A stretch of 64,000 nucleotides of DNA, taken from Dichotomicrobium thermohalophilum. GTDB taxonomy: Bacteria > Pseudomonadota > Alphaproteobacteria > Rhizobiales > Rhodomicrobiaceae. Position 1 is the first letter of the stretch; each line of letters opens with the position of its first letter. Below the pieces are notes generated by a model. It saw only the letters and a list, made by a program, of their open reading frames with translations. It was not told the origin of the DNA and searched no databases. The translations under genes were made by a program, and so were the position numbers. The stretch is taken from positions 1-64,000 of the forward strand of contig NZ_QXDF01000001.1 of NCBI RefSeq assembly GCF_003550175.1, read 5' to 3'. Of this stretch, positions 26,880 to 36,017 are shown in pieces.

Positions 26880-28412
26880 ATGGCGGAAGAGTTCAACAAA
26901 TCTGAACGCGCGAGAAAGAGCCCCTGGCGGCGCGCAGGCCTGGGAACAGCCGCCGTCGTGCTGGTGGGCGCCCTGGCTGGCACATCGGCCTGGCAGAGCG
27001 CTCCCGAAACGCCCCGGCTGACGACGCCGGCCAAGGCGCAGGAGATGCAGGGCCGCGTGCCCTACACTTTCGCCGATCTTGCGGAGCAGGTGCGCCCGGC
27101 GGTTGTCAGCATCGAGGTCAGCGGTCGTGGCACCCCACGGCGCGGTCCGGGCCGCGGACGGGGCCGGGATGGTGACGAGGATTTCTTCGGTCTGCCGGAG
27201 GACCACCCGTTGCGCGAGTTCTTCGAACGTTTCGGCGAGCGGATGCCGCAACGTCCACGTCCGTCCCGTTCGGCCGGTTCGGGGTTCCTGATTTCGGCTG
27301 ACGGTTTCGTGGTCACGAACAACCACGTGGTCGAGAACGCCGAGCGCATCGAAGTGACGATGGGCGAGGAACAGCAAACCTATGACGCTCGCCTGATCGG
27401 CTCGGACGCGCGCACGGACATCGCCCTGCTCAAGATCGAGGGCAACGGCAACTTCCCCTATCTCGAATTTACAGACACGCCCGCGCGCGTGGGTGACTGG
27501 GTGCTGGCCGTCGGCAACCCGTTCGGCCTCGGTGGCTCGGTTTCGGCCGGTATCGTCTCCGCGCGCGGCCGCGACATCGGCTCCAGCCCCTACGACTATC
27601 TCCAGGTCGACGCGGCCATCAACAAGGGCAACTCCGGCGGTCCGTCGGTCAATCTGGAAGGCAAGGTCGTCGGCGTGAACACCGCGATCTTCTCGCCCTC
27701 GGGCGGCAATGTCGGCATCGCCTTCTCGATCCCGGCGGGCCTGGTCCAGCAGATCGTTCAGGACCTGCAGGACGACGGCACGGTCGACCGGGGCTGGCTC
27801 GGCGTGACCATTCAGGACGTGGACAAGGACCTCGCCGAAGGCCTGGGCATGAACCCGAACGATCCGCATGGCGCGCTTGTGACCAACATCCTCGATGACG
27901 GCCCCGCCGCCGACTCCGAGGTGCAGGTCGGCGATGCGATCATCGAAGTGCAGGGCAAGCGTGTCGAGGATTCCCGCGATCTGGCCCGCAAGATTGCCGA
28001 GATCGAGCCCGGCACGCCGACGGAGCTCACGGTCATGCGCGATGGCCGCGAGCAATCCGTCTCGGTGGAGCTTGGCCAGTTCCCGACCTCCGATCGCATG
28101 GCGGCACTGCAGCCGAGTGAACCGTCCGAGATGCGGATGGAAGACCTGGGCATCACCCTGGCCCCACCCGAAGGTCCGCGCGGCGAGCAGGGTGTGCGCA
28201 TCGAAGATGTGGAGCCCGGATCGGTCGCGGCGGAGAAGGGCCTGCGCGCCGGTGACGTGATCGACGAGGTCGGCGGCGAGCCGGTCTACAGCCCGCGCGA
28301 TGTGCGCCAGAGCATGCGCCAGATGCGCGGCGACCAGAGCGAAGTCGTAGTGCTGCAGATCCGTCGAGGTGACCAGCGCCGCTTCGTCGCCCTGCCGCTT
28401 GACCAGGGGTAA
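26880..28412 (+). CDS. degP: Do/DegP-family periplasmic serine protease
   Basis: This 510-residue envelope protease and chaperone has an N-terminal membrane/signal segment (residues 20-40). The protease domain has His in VVTNNHVVENAE, Asp in DARTDIALLKI and Ser in INKGNSGGPSVNL. Two PDZ domains follow (about residues 300-390 and 410-505). The LA loop is rich in Arg, Gly and Pro. GGAG lies upstream of the ATG at 26880. The protein heads degP-regulator-kinase-glnE, the order known next to cycHJKL in rhizobia. The kinase pair may respond to envelope stress, but that is inference. Confidence 0.95.
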   Translation: MAEEFNKSERARKSPWRRAGLGTAAVVLVGALAGTSAWQSAPETPRLTTPAKAQEMQGRVPYTFADLAEQVRPAVVSIEVSGRGTPRRGPGRGRGRDGDEDFFGLPEDHPLREFFERFGERMPQRPRPSRSAGSGFLISADGFVVTNNHVVENAERIEVTMGEEQQTYDARLIGSDARTDIALLKIEGNGNFPYLEFTDTPARVGDWVLAVGNPFGLGGSVSAGIVSARGRDIGSSPYDYLQVDAAINKGNSGGPSVNLEGKVVGVNTAIFSPSGGNVGIAFSIPAGLVQQIVQDLQDDGTVDRGWLGVTIQDVDKDLAEGLGMNPNDPHGALVTNILDDGPAADSEVQVGDAIIEVQGKRVEDSRDLARKIAEIEPGTPTELTVMRDGREQSVSVELGQFPTSDRMAALQPSEPSEMRMEDLGITLAPPEGPRGEQGVRIEDVEPGSVAAEKGLRAGDVIDEVGGEPVYSPRDVRQSMRQMRGDQSEVVVLQIRRGDQRRFVALPLDQG

Positions 28413-28436
28413 GTGATTGCCGCAACTGGCATTCCC

Positions 28437-28464
28437 GGCCCGGCCGTCCTATGATGGCCGGGCC
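28437..28464 (+). terminator. Hairpin between degP and the response regulator gene
   Basis: GGCCCGGCC (28437-28445) and GGCCGGGCC (28456-28464) form a perfect 9-bp stem with a 10-base loop, 24 bases past the degP stop. No U-tract follows (ATGCATTTGAGG), so it may be a weak terminator or an mRNA-stabilising end that sets degP apart from the downstream genes. Confidence 0.5.
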
Positions 28465-28508
28465 ATGCATTTGAGGATCAACGCCCATTCCGCGGTTTTG
28501 ACACGGCC

Positions 28509-29189
28509 ATGCGCATCCTGATCATCGAAGATGACGAGACGGCCGCCGGCTATCTGATCCGCGCGCTCAAGGAGGCCGGCCATGTCTGCGACCTCTATGG
28601 CGACGGCGCGGACGGGCTTGAGGCAGCGCGCTCGGACGATTTCGACGTGATGATCATCGACCGGATGCTGCCGGGCCGCGATGGCATCAGCATCATAGAG
28701 ACGCTGCGGCGCGAAGGCGTGAAGACGCCTGTCCTCGTTCTCAGCGCGCTGGGCGGTGTCGATGACCGGGTGACGGGCCTGCGTGCAGGCGGCGACGATT
28801 ACCTGACCAAGCCCTATGCGATGTCGGAGCTGCTGGCCCGTGTGGAGGCGCTGGCGCGGCGTCCGGCGCCGGAGGAAGCGGAAACGCGCTATGTCGTGGG
28901 CGACCTCGTGCTTGACCGGCTGGCCCACAAGGTCACGCGTGGCGGCGAACCCATCGTGCTGCAGCCGCGCGAATACCGGCTGCTGGAATATCTCATGAAA
29001 CATGCCGGGCAAGTTGTCACGCGGACAATGTTGCTCGAAAATGTCTGGGACTATCACTTCGATCCGCAGACGAATGTCATTGATGTCCACATTTCGCGGC
29101 TCCGCGCCAAGATTGACAAGGGCTTTGACCGCCCGCTCCTTCACACCGTTCGGGGCGCGGGATACATGGTCGGCGAAACCGGGCCCTAA
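28509..29189 (+). CDS. OmpR-family response regulator
   Basis: This 226-residue protein has a receiver domain with the acidic pair EDDE, Asp51 in VMIIDRMLPGRDG and Lys in YLTKPYAMSEL. A winged-helix output domain follows (LQPREYRLLEYLMKH, NVIDVHISRLRAKI, HTVRGAGYMV). It belongs to the copper/TctD-like branch by appearance. It pairs with the overlapping histidine kinase gene. The same regulator-kinase pair sits between degP and glnE in rhizobia from memory, where its signal is not well defined. Confidence 0.9.
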   Translation: MRILIIEDDETAAGYLIRALKEAGHVCDLYGDGADGLEAARSDDFDVMIIDRMLPGRDGISIIETLRREGVKTPVLVLSALGGVDDRVTGLRAGGDDYLTKPYAMSELLARVEALARRPAPEEAETRYVVGDLVLDRLAHKVTRGGEPIVLQPREYRLLEYLMKHAGQVVTRTMLLENVWDYHFDPQTNVIDVHISRLRAKIDKGFDRPLLHTVRGAGYMVGETGP

Positions 29190-30579
29190 CATCTTTCGCA
29201 GCACCGCCTTCCGCCTGTCGCTCCTCTACGCGGCGCTGTTCGCGGCGGCAGCCGCGCTGGCGATGGGCTATGTCTATTGGCAAACCAGCGTTTTTTACGC
29301 GCGCCAACTCGACAACACCATCCAGGCAGAAATCCGCGGCCTGGCCGAGCAGTACCGCCTGGGCGGTCTCCCGCGCCTCAATCAGGTCGTGGCGCAGCGC
29401 AGTGCCGCGGCTGGCGGCGGCCTTTACCTCATCGCGGATGCGGACGGCGAGCGCGTTTCGGGAAATCTGGCCGCGCCGTCCGCCGCACTGCTGGAGAAGC
29501 GCGGACGCGTCCAGTTTCCCTATCGCGCGCCTGCGCCGGGCGGAACGGAGACCCGGCTGGCCATTGGCCAGGTATTCCAGCTTTCGGGAGGCTACAGGCT
29601 CGTCGTGGGCCGAGACATCGAGGACCGGCGCAAGCTGGAGGACATCTTCACATCTGCCTTCATCTGGGGCGTCGGATTCATCGCGCTGATTGGCGTGCTG
29701 GGCGGGCTTCTGGTCAGCCGCGTCCTGCTGCGCCGGATCGGCGCGATCACCGACACCAGCCAGAGGATCATGCATGGCGACCTGTCACAGCGCCTTCCAC
29801 TCGCGGGCACTGGCGACGAGCTGGACCGGCTGGCGGGCAGCCTCAACAGCATGCTCGATCGGATCGAGCAGCTCATCAGCGGGCTGCGCGAAGTGTCCGA
29901 CAACATCGCCCATGATCTCAAGACTCCGCTCACGCGGATGCGCAACCGCATCGACACGGCGCTGCGCGACGCACCGGACTCGGAAACCTACCGCGAGACG
30001 CTGATCCAGACCATCGAGGAAGCCGACGAGCTGATCCGCACCTTCAACGCGCTTCTCAGCATCGCGCGGCTGGAGGCGGGCGCGCAGGTCGAGGACTTCG
30101 AGACCTTCGATCTTGCTGCGCTGGCGGCGGATGCCGTGGAGCTTTACGAGCCGGTCGCCGAAGGCGAAGACATCACCGTCTCGCTGAATGCGCCGCAGCC
30201 GGCCCAGGTCAACGCGAACCGGCAACTGCTGGCGCAGGCCACGGCCAATCTCATTGACAATGCGATCAAATATGCGCGCCCCGACTCCGGGGAAGGCGCG
30301 ATAACTGTGGGCGTCGAACCGGCCGGGTCGCATGTGCGCCTGATCGTCGCCGACAATGGCCCCGGCATCCCTGAAGATCAGCGCGAGCGCGCCCTCAAAC
30401 GCTTCGCCCGGCTGGAGACCAGCCGATCGCGTCCGGGCAGCGGCCTGGGCTTGAGCCTCGTCGCGGCAGTTGCCCGACTGCATGGCGGCAGCATTGCGCT
30501 AGAGGACAACCGGCCCGGCCTGCGCGTTGTCGTCACGTTGCCCGCCACGCAGACCCACTCAGGAAAGGCGCGCGCATGA
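29083..30579 (+). CDS. Sensor histidine kinase (start uncertain)
   Basis: Conserved kinase sequence begins at about 29194 (FRSTAFRLSLLYAALF). It has two membrane helices (FRLSLLYAALFAAAAALAMG and FIWGVGFIALIGVLGGLLVS) flanking a periplasmic loop of about 120 residues, then HAMP, the H-box DNIAHDLKTPLTRMR, and an ATPase domain (NLIDNAIKYA, DNGPGIP, GSGLGLSLV). No ATG lies near the expected start. In-frame options inside the regulator gene are ATG 29074, ATG 29083, TTG 29113 and TTG 29125, none with a good ribosome-binding site. Coupled translation from the regulator or a rare start codon near 29191 is possible. It overlaps glnE by 4 bases. Confidence 0.85.
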   Translation: MSTFRGSAPRLTRALTARSFTPFGARDTWSAKPGPNIFRSTAFRLSLLYAALFAAAAALAMGYVYWQTSVFYARQLDNTIQAEIRGLAEQYRLGGLPRLNQVVAQRSAAAGGGLYLIADADGERVSGNLAAPSAALLEKRGRVQFPYRAPAPGGTETRLAIGQVFQLSGGYRLVVGRDIEDRRKLEDIFTSAFIWGVGFIALIGVLGGLLVSRVLLRRIGAITDTSQRIMHGDLSQRLPLAGTGDELDRLAGSLNSMLDRIEQLISGLREVSDNIAHDLKTPLTRMRNRIDTALRDAPDSETYRETLIQTIEEADELIRTFNALLSIARLEAGAQVEDFETFDLAALAADAVELYEPVAEGEDITVSLNAPQPAQVNANRQLLAQATANLIDNAIKYARPDSGEGAITVGVEPAGSHVRLIVADNGPGIPEDQRERALKRFARLETSRSRPGSGLGLSLVAAVARLHGGSIALEDNRPGLRVVVTLPATQTHSGKARA

Positions 30580-33518
30580 CGGATACCGCACTTGCCGACC
30601 AGATCGCTGCGACGCCCATCATAGCCGATGAACAGGCCGCCGCTAACTTTGTCCGCGATGTCACAGCGCGCGCTTCCGAAGCCGGGCTGACCGATCTCGC
30701 CGCACGGCTCGAAACCGGCGGGCAGGCGGTCGATTTGCTGCGGAGCATCGGCGCCGACTCGCCCTACCTGTCGGGCTTATGCCTGCGCGACCCGGAGGCG
30801 CTTTGGCTGACCCTGTCGCAGTCGCCAGATGCGCGGCTCGAACAGATCAATACCGCACTGGCCGCGGCGATGGATACCGACGAGCAGAAGGCCGCGATGC
30901 ACGCGCTGCGCCAGGCCAAGAACCGCTATGCACTGTGCGTTGCGCTGGCCGACCTGGGCGGGGTGTTCGATCTCGACCGGATGATGGCGGCATGGTCGCA
31001 GGCGGCCGATACGCTCCTGCAGCACGCTGTCCGCTTCTGCTTACGGCGCAGCGCGGCGCGCGGCAAGTTCCAGCCCGCCGACCCGAACGCGCCGGAGCAA
31101 GACAGCGGCTACATTGTGCTCGGCATGGGCAAGTACGGCGCGCGAGAGCTGAACTATTCTAGCGACATCGACCTGATCGTCTTTTACGACCCGGAGCGCG
31201 CGCCGATCGCGGAGTCCGAGGAGGCGGGCCCCTTCTTCGTCCGGTTGACACGCGAACTGGTCCACCTGCTGAGCGAGCGTGACGTCGAAGGCTACGTGTT
31301 CCGCACGGATCTGCGGCTGCGCCCCGACCCTTCCTCGACGCAGGTTGCGCTGTCGGTCGATGCGGGCCTCCAATATTACGAGAGCCACGGCCAGAACTGG
31401 GAGCGCGCGGCCTTCATCAAGGCGCGGCCGGTGGCAGGGGACATCCCAGCCGGCGAGCAATTCCTGGAGGAGTTGGCCCCGTTCGTCTGGCGCAAATATC
31501 TCGACTTCGCCACCATCGCCGATGTCCACGCCATGAAGCGCCAGATTCATGCCGTGCGCGGCCACGGCAAGATCGCGCTACACGGCCACAATCTCAAGCT
31601 GGGGCGCGGCGGCATCCGCGAGATCGAATTCTTCGTGCAGACGCAGCAGCTTATCGCCGGGGGGCGCCAGCCGGAGCTGCGCTGCCGCGGCACGCTGGAG
31701 GGGCTGCGCGCGCTGCTGGCCCGCGACTGGATTTCGGAGCAGGCGGCAGAGGAATTGGCGGAGGCATATCGCTTCCTTCGCCGGATCGAGCATCGGCTGC
31801 AGATGATCGCCGACGAGCAAACCCACGCCCTGCCGCGCGATGAGGACCAGCTTGCGCGCGTGGTGAACTTCGCGGGATATCGCACGATCCCCGATTTCTC
31901 CAGTGATCTCAGCAAGCATCTGAGCAACGTTGAAGGACACTACGCCGCGCTGTTCGAGGATGTGCCGGAGCTGACCTCCGGGCGGGCCTCCGGGAATCTC
32001 GTCTTCACCGGCGATAGCGATGACCCGGACACGCTGCGCACACTGGAGCGCATGGGTTTCCAGAACCCCTCAGCGGTGACGTCGATCGTCCGCGGCTGGC
32101 ACTACGGCCATCACCGCGCCACGCGCACGCCCGCGGCCCGCGCGAGGCTGACGGAATTTCTGCCTGCGCTGCTGGAATCGCTCGCCGAGACCGCGCAGCC
32201 GGACTTCGCGCTGGCCTCCTTCGACAAGTTTCTCGCCGAGTTGCCCGCGGGCGTGCAGCTTTTCGCCATGCTTCGCAACAACCCGGCGCTATTGAAGCTG
32301 ATCGCCGACATCATGGGCTCCGCGCCCCGGCTCGCCCGCGTGCTGAGCCAGCGCCGCCGTGTGATCGACGCGGTGCTCGACCCGGGCTACATGGGTGAAC
32401 TGCCGGAACCTGACGACCTGCGGCGGATGGTGGCCGAGGAGCTTGGCGAAGCGCAAGATTATCAGGACGCACTCGACCGTGCCCGGGTGCTGGGTCAGGA
32501 ACAGCAGTTTCTGATTGGCCTCGGCCTGCTCTCCGGCTCCGTGGACAGCGACCGTGCCGCCAAGGCCTACAGCGACCTCGCCGCCATCCTTGTCGATGCG
32601 CTCAAGGAGCAGGTCGAGATCGAGATGGAAAACGCGCATGGGCGGATGCCCGATGGCCAGTGCGCCGTGCTCGCGATGGGAAAGCTCGGCAGTGGGGAGA
32701 TGACGGCGTCGTCAGATCTCGACCTCATCATCGTCTATGACCATGCGCCGGATGCGAAGCAGTCCGATGGGCCGAAGCCGCTTTCGCCACAGCAATATTA
32801 TGCCCGCCTAACCCAGCGCCTGATCGCCGCGCTCTCCGCGCCGACCGCTCAGGGCGCGCTGTACGATGTCGACATGCGCCTGCGTCCCTCCGGTCATGCG
32901 GGGCCGGTCGCCGTGAGCCTCGACAGCTTCATCGACTACCAGAGCCACAAGGCCTGGACGTGGGAGCACATGGCGCTCACGCGCGCCCGCGTCATCAGTG
33001 GCGGCGCGGATCTGCGCCAGCGCATCGAGGACACGATCCGGCAGGTTCTCACGCAGGAGCGCGACCCGGACAAGGTGCTCGACGATATGCGCGACATGCG
33101 CCAGCGTATAGCTCGTGACAAGGGCAGCGCCGGTATCTGGGACATCAAGATGGAGCGCGGCGGGCTGCTCGATATCGAGTTCATCGCGCAGTACAAGCAA
33201 CTCGTCCACGCCCATGCCGCGCCGGACATCCTGCGGCGGAACACCGTCGCCGTGCTGCGCGCGCTGGCCAGTCACGACTTCCTTGCCAGGCCGGATGCTG
33301 ACACCCTGTCGCGGGCCGCAGCGCTCTATCACGATCTGACGCAAGTGATCCGTCTTTGCGTCGAGGAATCGTTTGACCCGTCCACCGCGCCCGAGGGGCT
33401 GAAGGGCGTCATCGCGCGCGCGGGCGGCGAGACCGATTTCGACCGGGTGGAGGCCAAGCTGATCGAAACCGAGCGCGAGGTGGCGATCATTTTCGACCGC
33501 ATCACGGCGAGCGGCTGA
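30576..33518 (+). CDS. glnE: Bifunctional glutamine synthetase adenylyltransferase/adenylyl-removing enzyme
   Basis: This 980-residue enzyme adjusts glutamine synthetase activity by adding and removing AMP in response to PII and glutamine. Both nucleotidyltransferase domains are intact. The N-terminal deadenylylase has GMGKYGARELNYSSDIDLI near residue 185. The C-terminal adenylylase has AMGKLGSGEMTASSDLDLI near residue 705, with the Asp pair retained in each. The length is normal for the family. It overlaps the kinase gene (ATGA), so nitrogen control may share a transcript with the envelope-type two-component pair, as in rhizobia. Confidence 0.96.
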   Translation: MTDTALADQIAATPIIADEQAAANFVRDVTARASEAGLTDLAARLETGGQAVDLLRSIGADSPYLSGLCLRDPEALWLTLSQSPDARLEQINTALAAAMDTDEQKAAMHALRQAKNRYALCVALADLGGVFDLDRMMAAWSQAADTLLQHAVRFCLRRSAARGKFQPADPNAPEQDSGYIVLGMGKYGARELNYSSDIDLIVFYDPERAPIAESEEAGPFFVRLTRELVHLLSERDVEGYVFRTDLRLRPDPSSTQVALSVDAGLQYYESHGQNWERAAFIKARPVAGDIPAGEQFLEELAPFVWRKYLDFATIADVHAMKRQIHAVRGHGKIALHGHNLKLGRGGIREIEFFVQTQQLIAGGRQPELRCRGTLEGLRALLARDWISEQAAEELAEAYRFLRRIEHRLQMIADEQTHALPRDEDQLARVVNFAGYRTIPDFSSDLSKHLSNVEGHYAALFEDVPELTSGRASGNLVFTGDSDDPDTLRTLERMGFQNPSAVTSIVRGWHYGHHRATRTPAARARLTEFLPALLESLAETAQPDFALASFDKFLAELPAGVQLFAMLRNNPALLKLIADIMGSAPRLARVLSQRRRVIDAVLDPGYMGELPEPDDLRRMVAEELGEAQDYQDALDRARVLGQEQQFLIGLGLLSGSVDSDRAAKAYSDLAAILVDALKEQVEIEMENAHGRMPDGQCAVLAMGKLGSGEMTASSDLDLIIVYDHAPDAKQSDGPKPLSPQQYYARLTQRLIAALSAPTAQGALYDVDMRLRPSGHAGPVAVSLDSFIDYQSHKAWTWEHMALTRARVISGGADLRQRIEDTIRQVLTQERDPDKVLDDMRDMRQRIARDKGSAGIWDIKMERGGLLDIEFIAQYKQLVHAHAAPDILRRNTVAVLRALASHDFLARPDADTLSRAAALYHDLTQVIRLCVEESFDPSTAPEGLKGVIARAGGETDFDRVEAKLIETEREVAIIFDRITASG

Positions 33519-33576
33519 TGACATCTACGCACTGAGTTGCAGAATCCATGGCATACACTTGTGGATTGCTATGACC

Positions 33577-33611
33577 GCTTGAGCGTTCAAGCTGTGTTGA
33601 CTGCTGGTCAA
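33577..33611. promoter_or_regulatory. Dyads upstream of the BON-domain gene
   Basis: GCTTGA-GCGT-TCAAGC (33577-33592) is a perfect 6-bp hairpin. It is followed directly by the dyad TTGAC-TGCTG-GTCAA (33597-33611). The first may help end glnE transcription. The second has the shape of an operator and contains a TTGAC -35-like element. No matching -10 at the right spacing is certain. The gap of 239 bases holds no other visible feature. Confidence 0.3.
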
Positions 33612-33757
33612 ACACCGCATCGTTTTGATATAAGCAATTATCAATCTCGGCGGCGGCGATGCTGCCCCGGTCTGCTCATCTTGCCACGCAACGCGGATCG
33701 CCAACCTATGCACATCGCCTGTCACCGCCGGAGACACGCTGGCGGAGTGATGCGAAC

Positions 33758-34852
33758 ATGAAGGCGCGATCTCCCGGTGTCAGACGCCGGGTCTGGATCA
33801 TCGGGTTTGTTTCCCTGGCCGTCATCGCGGGTGTGGCTGTCCTGAGCGCACGTGCCGCGATCGAGGCCGAGATCCAGTCCCGAGCGGCCGAAAAACTGGT
33901 CGAAGCAGGCTATTCCTGGCTCGACGTAGCGGTCACCGGGCGTGACGTGGTCCTGAAGGGGGCGGTGTTCTCCGAGCATGACAAGGACCGGGTCGAGGCG
34001 GCACTGCGCGAGGTGTGGGGCGTCGGCAATGTCGAGAGCCAGCTTCAGGTGGCGGTGCGCGAAGAGCCGTACACGATCTCCATGACACGCTCGGACGATG
34101 AACTGAAGCTCCGTGGCAGCGTCCCGAACGAGGAAGCGCGCAAAACCATCATCGGGCTGGCGAACGCCAATTTCCCGGGCCTGGATATCTCCACGAAACT
34201 CAAGATCGACCCGAACATGGCCGAGACGGAGCGGTGGTTGACCGGCGTGGGCTTCGCCCTGAGCCAGCTCAAGCATGTTTCCTCCGGGCGCTCGGTGCTC
34301 GCGGACACGGACCTGTCCTTCGAGGGGCGCGCTGCAAAGCCCGGCGCTTATGAGGCGCTTATAACCGCATTCGAGGAAGAAACCCCGCAGAGCATCTCCG
34401 TGAGGCAAATGCGCGTCCAGCCGCCCAAGGCCGAGCCGTTCACCTGGACGGTCCAACTGGAGGGGGACCGGGTGATCCTTGCCGGCTACGTGCCCAATGA
34501 TGATGCGAAGATCTGGATGACCAGCCTGGCGGAGCGGCTTTTCCCGAACGCCGACATTGTTGATCAAACCTTCATCGCAAAAGGGGAGCCGGACGACTGG
34601 TGGGACGCGGCAGAATTGGCCGTGCAGGCACTGAACCATCTTCGTAGCGGATCGGTGACGTTAGGGCCGTCTGAGGTCACGGTCGAAGGCGTGGCGAAGA
34701 GCCTTGACGCCCAGCGCGCGATTTCCGCCCTCAAGGACGCCTGGCCGTCCGGTTTCGATTTCAAGGCATCAGTGCGGCTATCGCAGCAAGGACCCGCCGA
34801 AAGGCCGCGGCGGAAGGCAAGCACCGCACACACTTGGCCTGTTCAGCTTTGA
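33758..34852 (+). CDS. Membrane-anchored BON-domain repeat protein
   Basis: This 364-residue protein has an N-terminal membrane helix (residues 10-32) and a periplasmic part made of several BON-like units. The clearest are LVEAGYSWLDVAVTGRDVVL followed by a helix around DRVEAALREVWGV, and DDELKLRGSVPNEEARKTII. BON domains are linked to membrane or glycan attachment in envelope proteins. There is no OmpA domain. The ATG at 33758 has GGAG upstream; the reading from 33659 adds 33 residues of low quality. Two small membrane proteins follow on the same strand. Confidence 0.75.
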   Translation: MKARSPGVRRRVWIIGFVSLAVIAGVAVLSARAAIEAEIQSRAAEKLVEAGYSWLDVAVTGRDVVLKGAVFSEHDKDRVEAALREVWGVGNVESQLQVAVREEPYTISMTRSDDELKLRGSVPNEEARKTIIGLANANFPGLDISTKLKIDPNMAETERWLTGVGFALSQLKHVSSGRSVLADTDLSFEGRAAKPGAYEALITAFEEETPQSISVRQMRVQPPKAEPFTWTVQLEGDRVILAGYVPNDDAKIWMTSLAERLFPNADIVDQTFIAKGEPDDWWDAAELAVQALNHLRSGSVTLGPSEVTVEGVAKSLDAQRAISALKDAWPSGFDFKASVRLSQQGPAERPRRKASTAHTWPVQL

Positions 34853-35018
34853 TCTTGATCCGGTGGGCGGCGATGGGGGGCTGGCGGACTTTCAATGAGC
34901 GCGTGATAGCTGCGCAAGGGCCTTATGTTTGCCGGCCGTGTGGCGCGAGCGTCACGTCCGCCTTGCCAAATGCCTTAACGATTTGCCAACACATGGATTA
35001 TGCGTAAAACGGAGCCCT

Positions 35019-35038
35019 CGCCGGCTTCAAAGCCGGCG
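35019..35038 (+). terminator. Hairpin before the 29-residue membrane peptide gene
   Basis: CGCCGGCTT and AAGCCGGCG are exact complements with only CA between them, so the real loop is TCAA or larger. The hairpin lies 167 bases after the BON gene and 32 bases before the small open reading frame. There is no U-tract. It could end the BON transcript or protect the downstream mRNA. Confidence 0.4.
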
Positions 35039-35069
35039 CGCTTCGCGTTCGCCAGAAGGATGACATGAA

Positions 35070-35159
35070 ATGGCATACCTAATCGCTCAACTGTGGCCGT
35101 TCCTCCTGCTTGCCCTTTTGGTCGGAATAGCCGTTGGCTGGTATTCAGTGGAAACGTGA
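35070..35159 (+). CDS. 29-residue single-helix membrane peptide
   Basis: A short reading frame encodes 29 residues starting MAYLIAQLWPFLLLALLVGI and ending in a Trp-Tyr-rich, polar tail. AGAAGGA (35054-35060) lies 9 bases before the ATG, an excellent ribosome-binding site. Nearly the whole peptide is one membrane helix with Trp at both interfaces. It precedes the helix-hairpin-helix membrane protein by 49 bases on the same strand, suggesting one transcript. No function is known to me, though I have an impression of similar N-termini in rhizobial small proteins. Confidence 0.6.
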   Translation: MAYLIAQLWPFLLLALLVGIAVGWYSVET

Positions 35160-35208
35160 CAGGCTAACCAGAAGCTGAGACAGGGCACCGCTCCCGGGAC
35201 AAAGGTCA

Positions 35209-35724
35209 ATGACGGAATTCGAATTCCAGATCATCGCTCTCATCCTTGTCGCCTTCATCATCGGCGTGGTGATCGGCTATTTCCTGCGCACGCGTGTGTT
35301 CCCGCAAGTGGCCGAGGCGGACACGGGGGAGGGGATTACGCTTGAAAGCCGTCAGGAACGGCCAGCCCACGCCCTGCTGCGCGGGGGCAGCGCCACAAAA
35401 TCAAAAAGCGCGGCGAAAACTGCTTCAACGAGCACGGGGAAGAAGCCGGCCGAGAAAGCCGCGCCGAAGCGCAAAGAAAAGCCTGCGCCCGCAGCCGAAA
35501 AGACAAGCTCCACTCGCGACAACCTGCAGGAGATCAAGGGTATCGGCGCTGTGCTCGAAAAGAAGCTCAACGCCATGGGTATCGAGCGGTTCGAGCAGAT
35601 CGCAAACTGGACAGACAGCGACATCGCTGATGTCGACGATCAGCTCAACTTCCGGGGGCGCATCCAGCGGGAGAAATGGGTCGAACAGGCCCAGGAACTG
35701 GCCAAAAGGTCCAAGGACAGCTAG
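35209..35724 (+). CDS. Membrane-anchored helix-hairpin-helix protein
   Basis: This 171-residue protein has one N-terminal membrane helix (residues 6-26), then a Lys/Ala/Pro-rich linker (about residues 60-100) and a C-terminal domain of about 65 residues. The C-terminal domain contains LQEIKGIGAVLEKKLNAMGI, a helix-hairpin-helix motif like those in NADH-dehydrogenase-associated and 50S L21-like fusion proteins. Such motifs can bind DNA or proteins; a membrane-tethered role is inferred. It follows the 29-residue membrane peptide. Confidence 0.8.
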   Translation: MTEFEFQIIALILVAFIIGVVIGYFLRTRVFPQVAEADTGEGITLESRQERPAHALLRGGSATKSKSAAKTASTSTGKKPAEKAAPKRKEKPAPAAEKTSSTRDNLQEIKGIGAVLEKKLNAMGIERFEQIANWTDSDIADVDDQLNFRGRIQREKWVEQAQELAKRSKDS

Positions 35725-35755
35725 CGCCGGCGCAAGCACATCGCGCCAAGCCGGA

Positions 35756-35772
35756 CGCGACGCAGCGTCGCG
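35756..35772 (+). terminator. Hairpin after the helix-hairpin-helix gene
   Basis: CGCGACG and CGTCGCG pair perfectly across a 3-base loop (CAG), 32 bases past the stop. No U-tract follows. The 293-base gap to egtB holds no other structure I can support. Confidence 0.4.
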
Positions 35773-36017
35773 GAACGGCACATTTCCCCGAATGCGCTTA
35801 GCTTGCTGCAATGTTTTTTCCGCGACGGGGTAGAAAACGACCTGCCGAGTAAGTTATTTCTTGGCGCGAACCGCCGCTTGCAGGCACGAGACCGATCACC
35901 GCGTCGACGACACATCGACCTTGAAAAATCCTCCCCAAAAACTCGGACGCAAGTGCGCCCCGGCTCGTCGGCGCGCTGCCGCAAGCCGCATCCGACCACG
36001 ACGTCCAGGAGGTCTTC

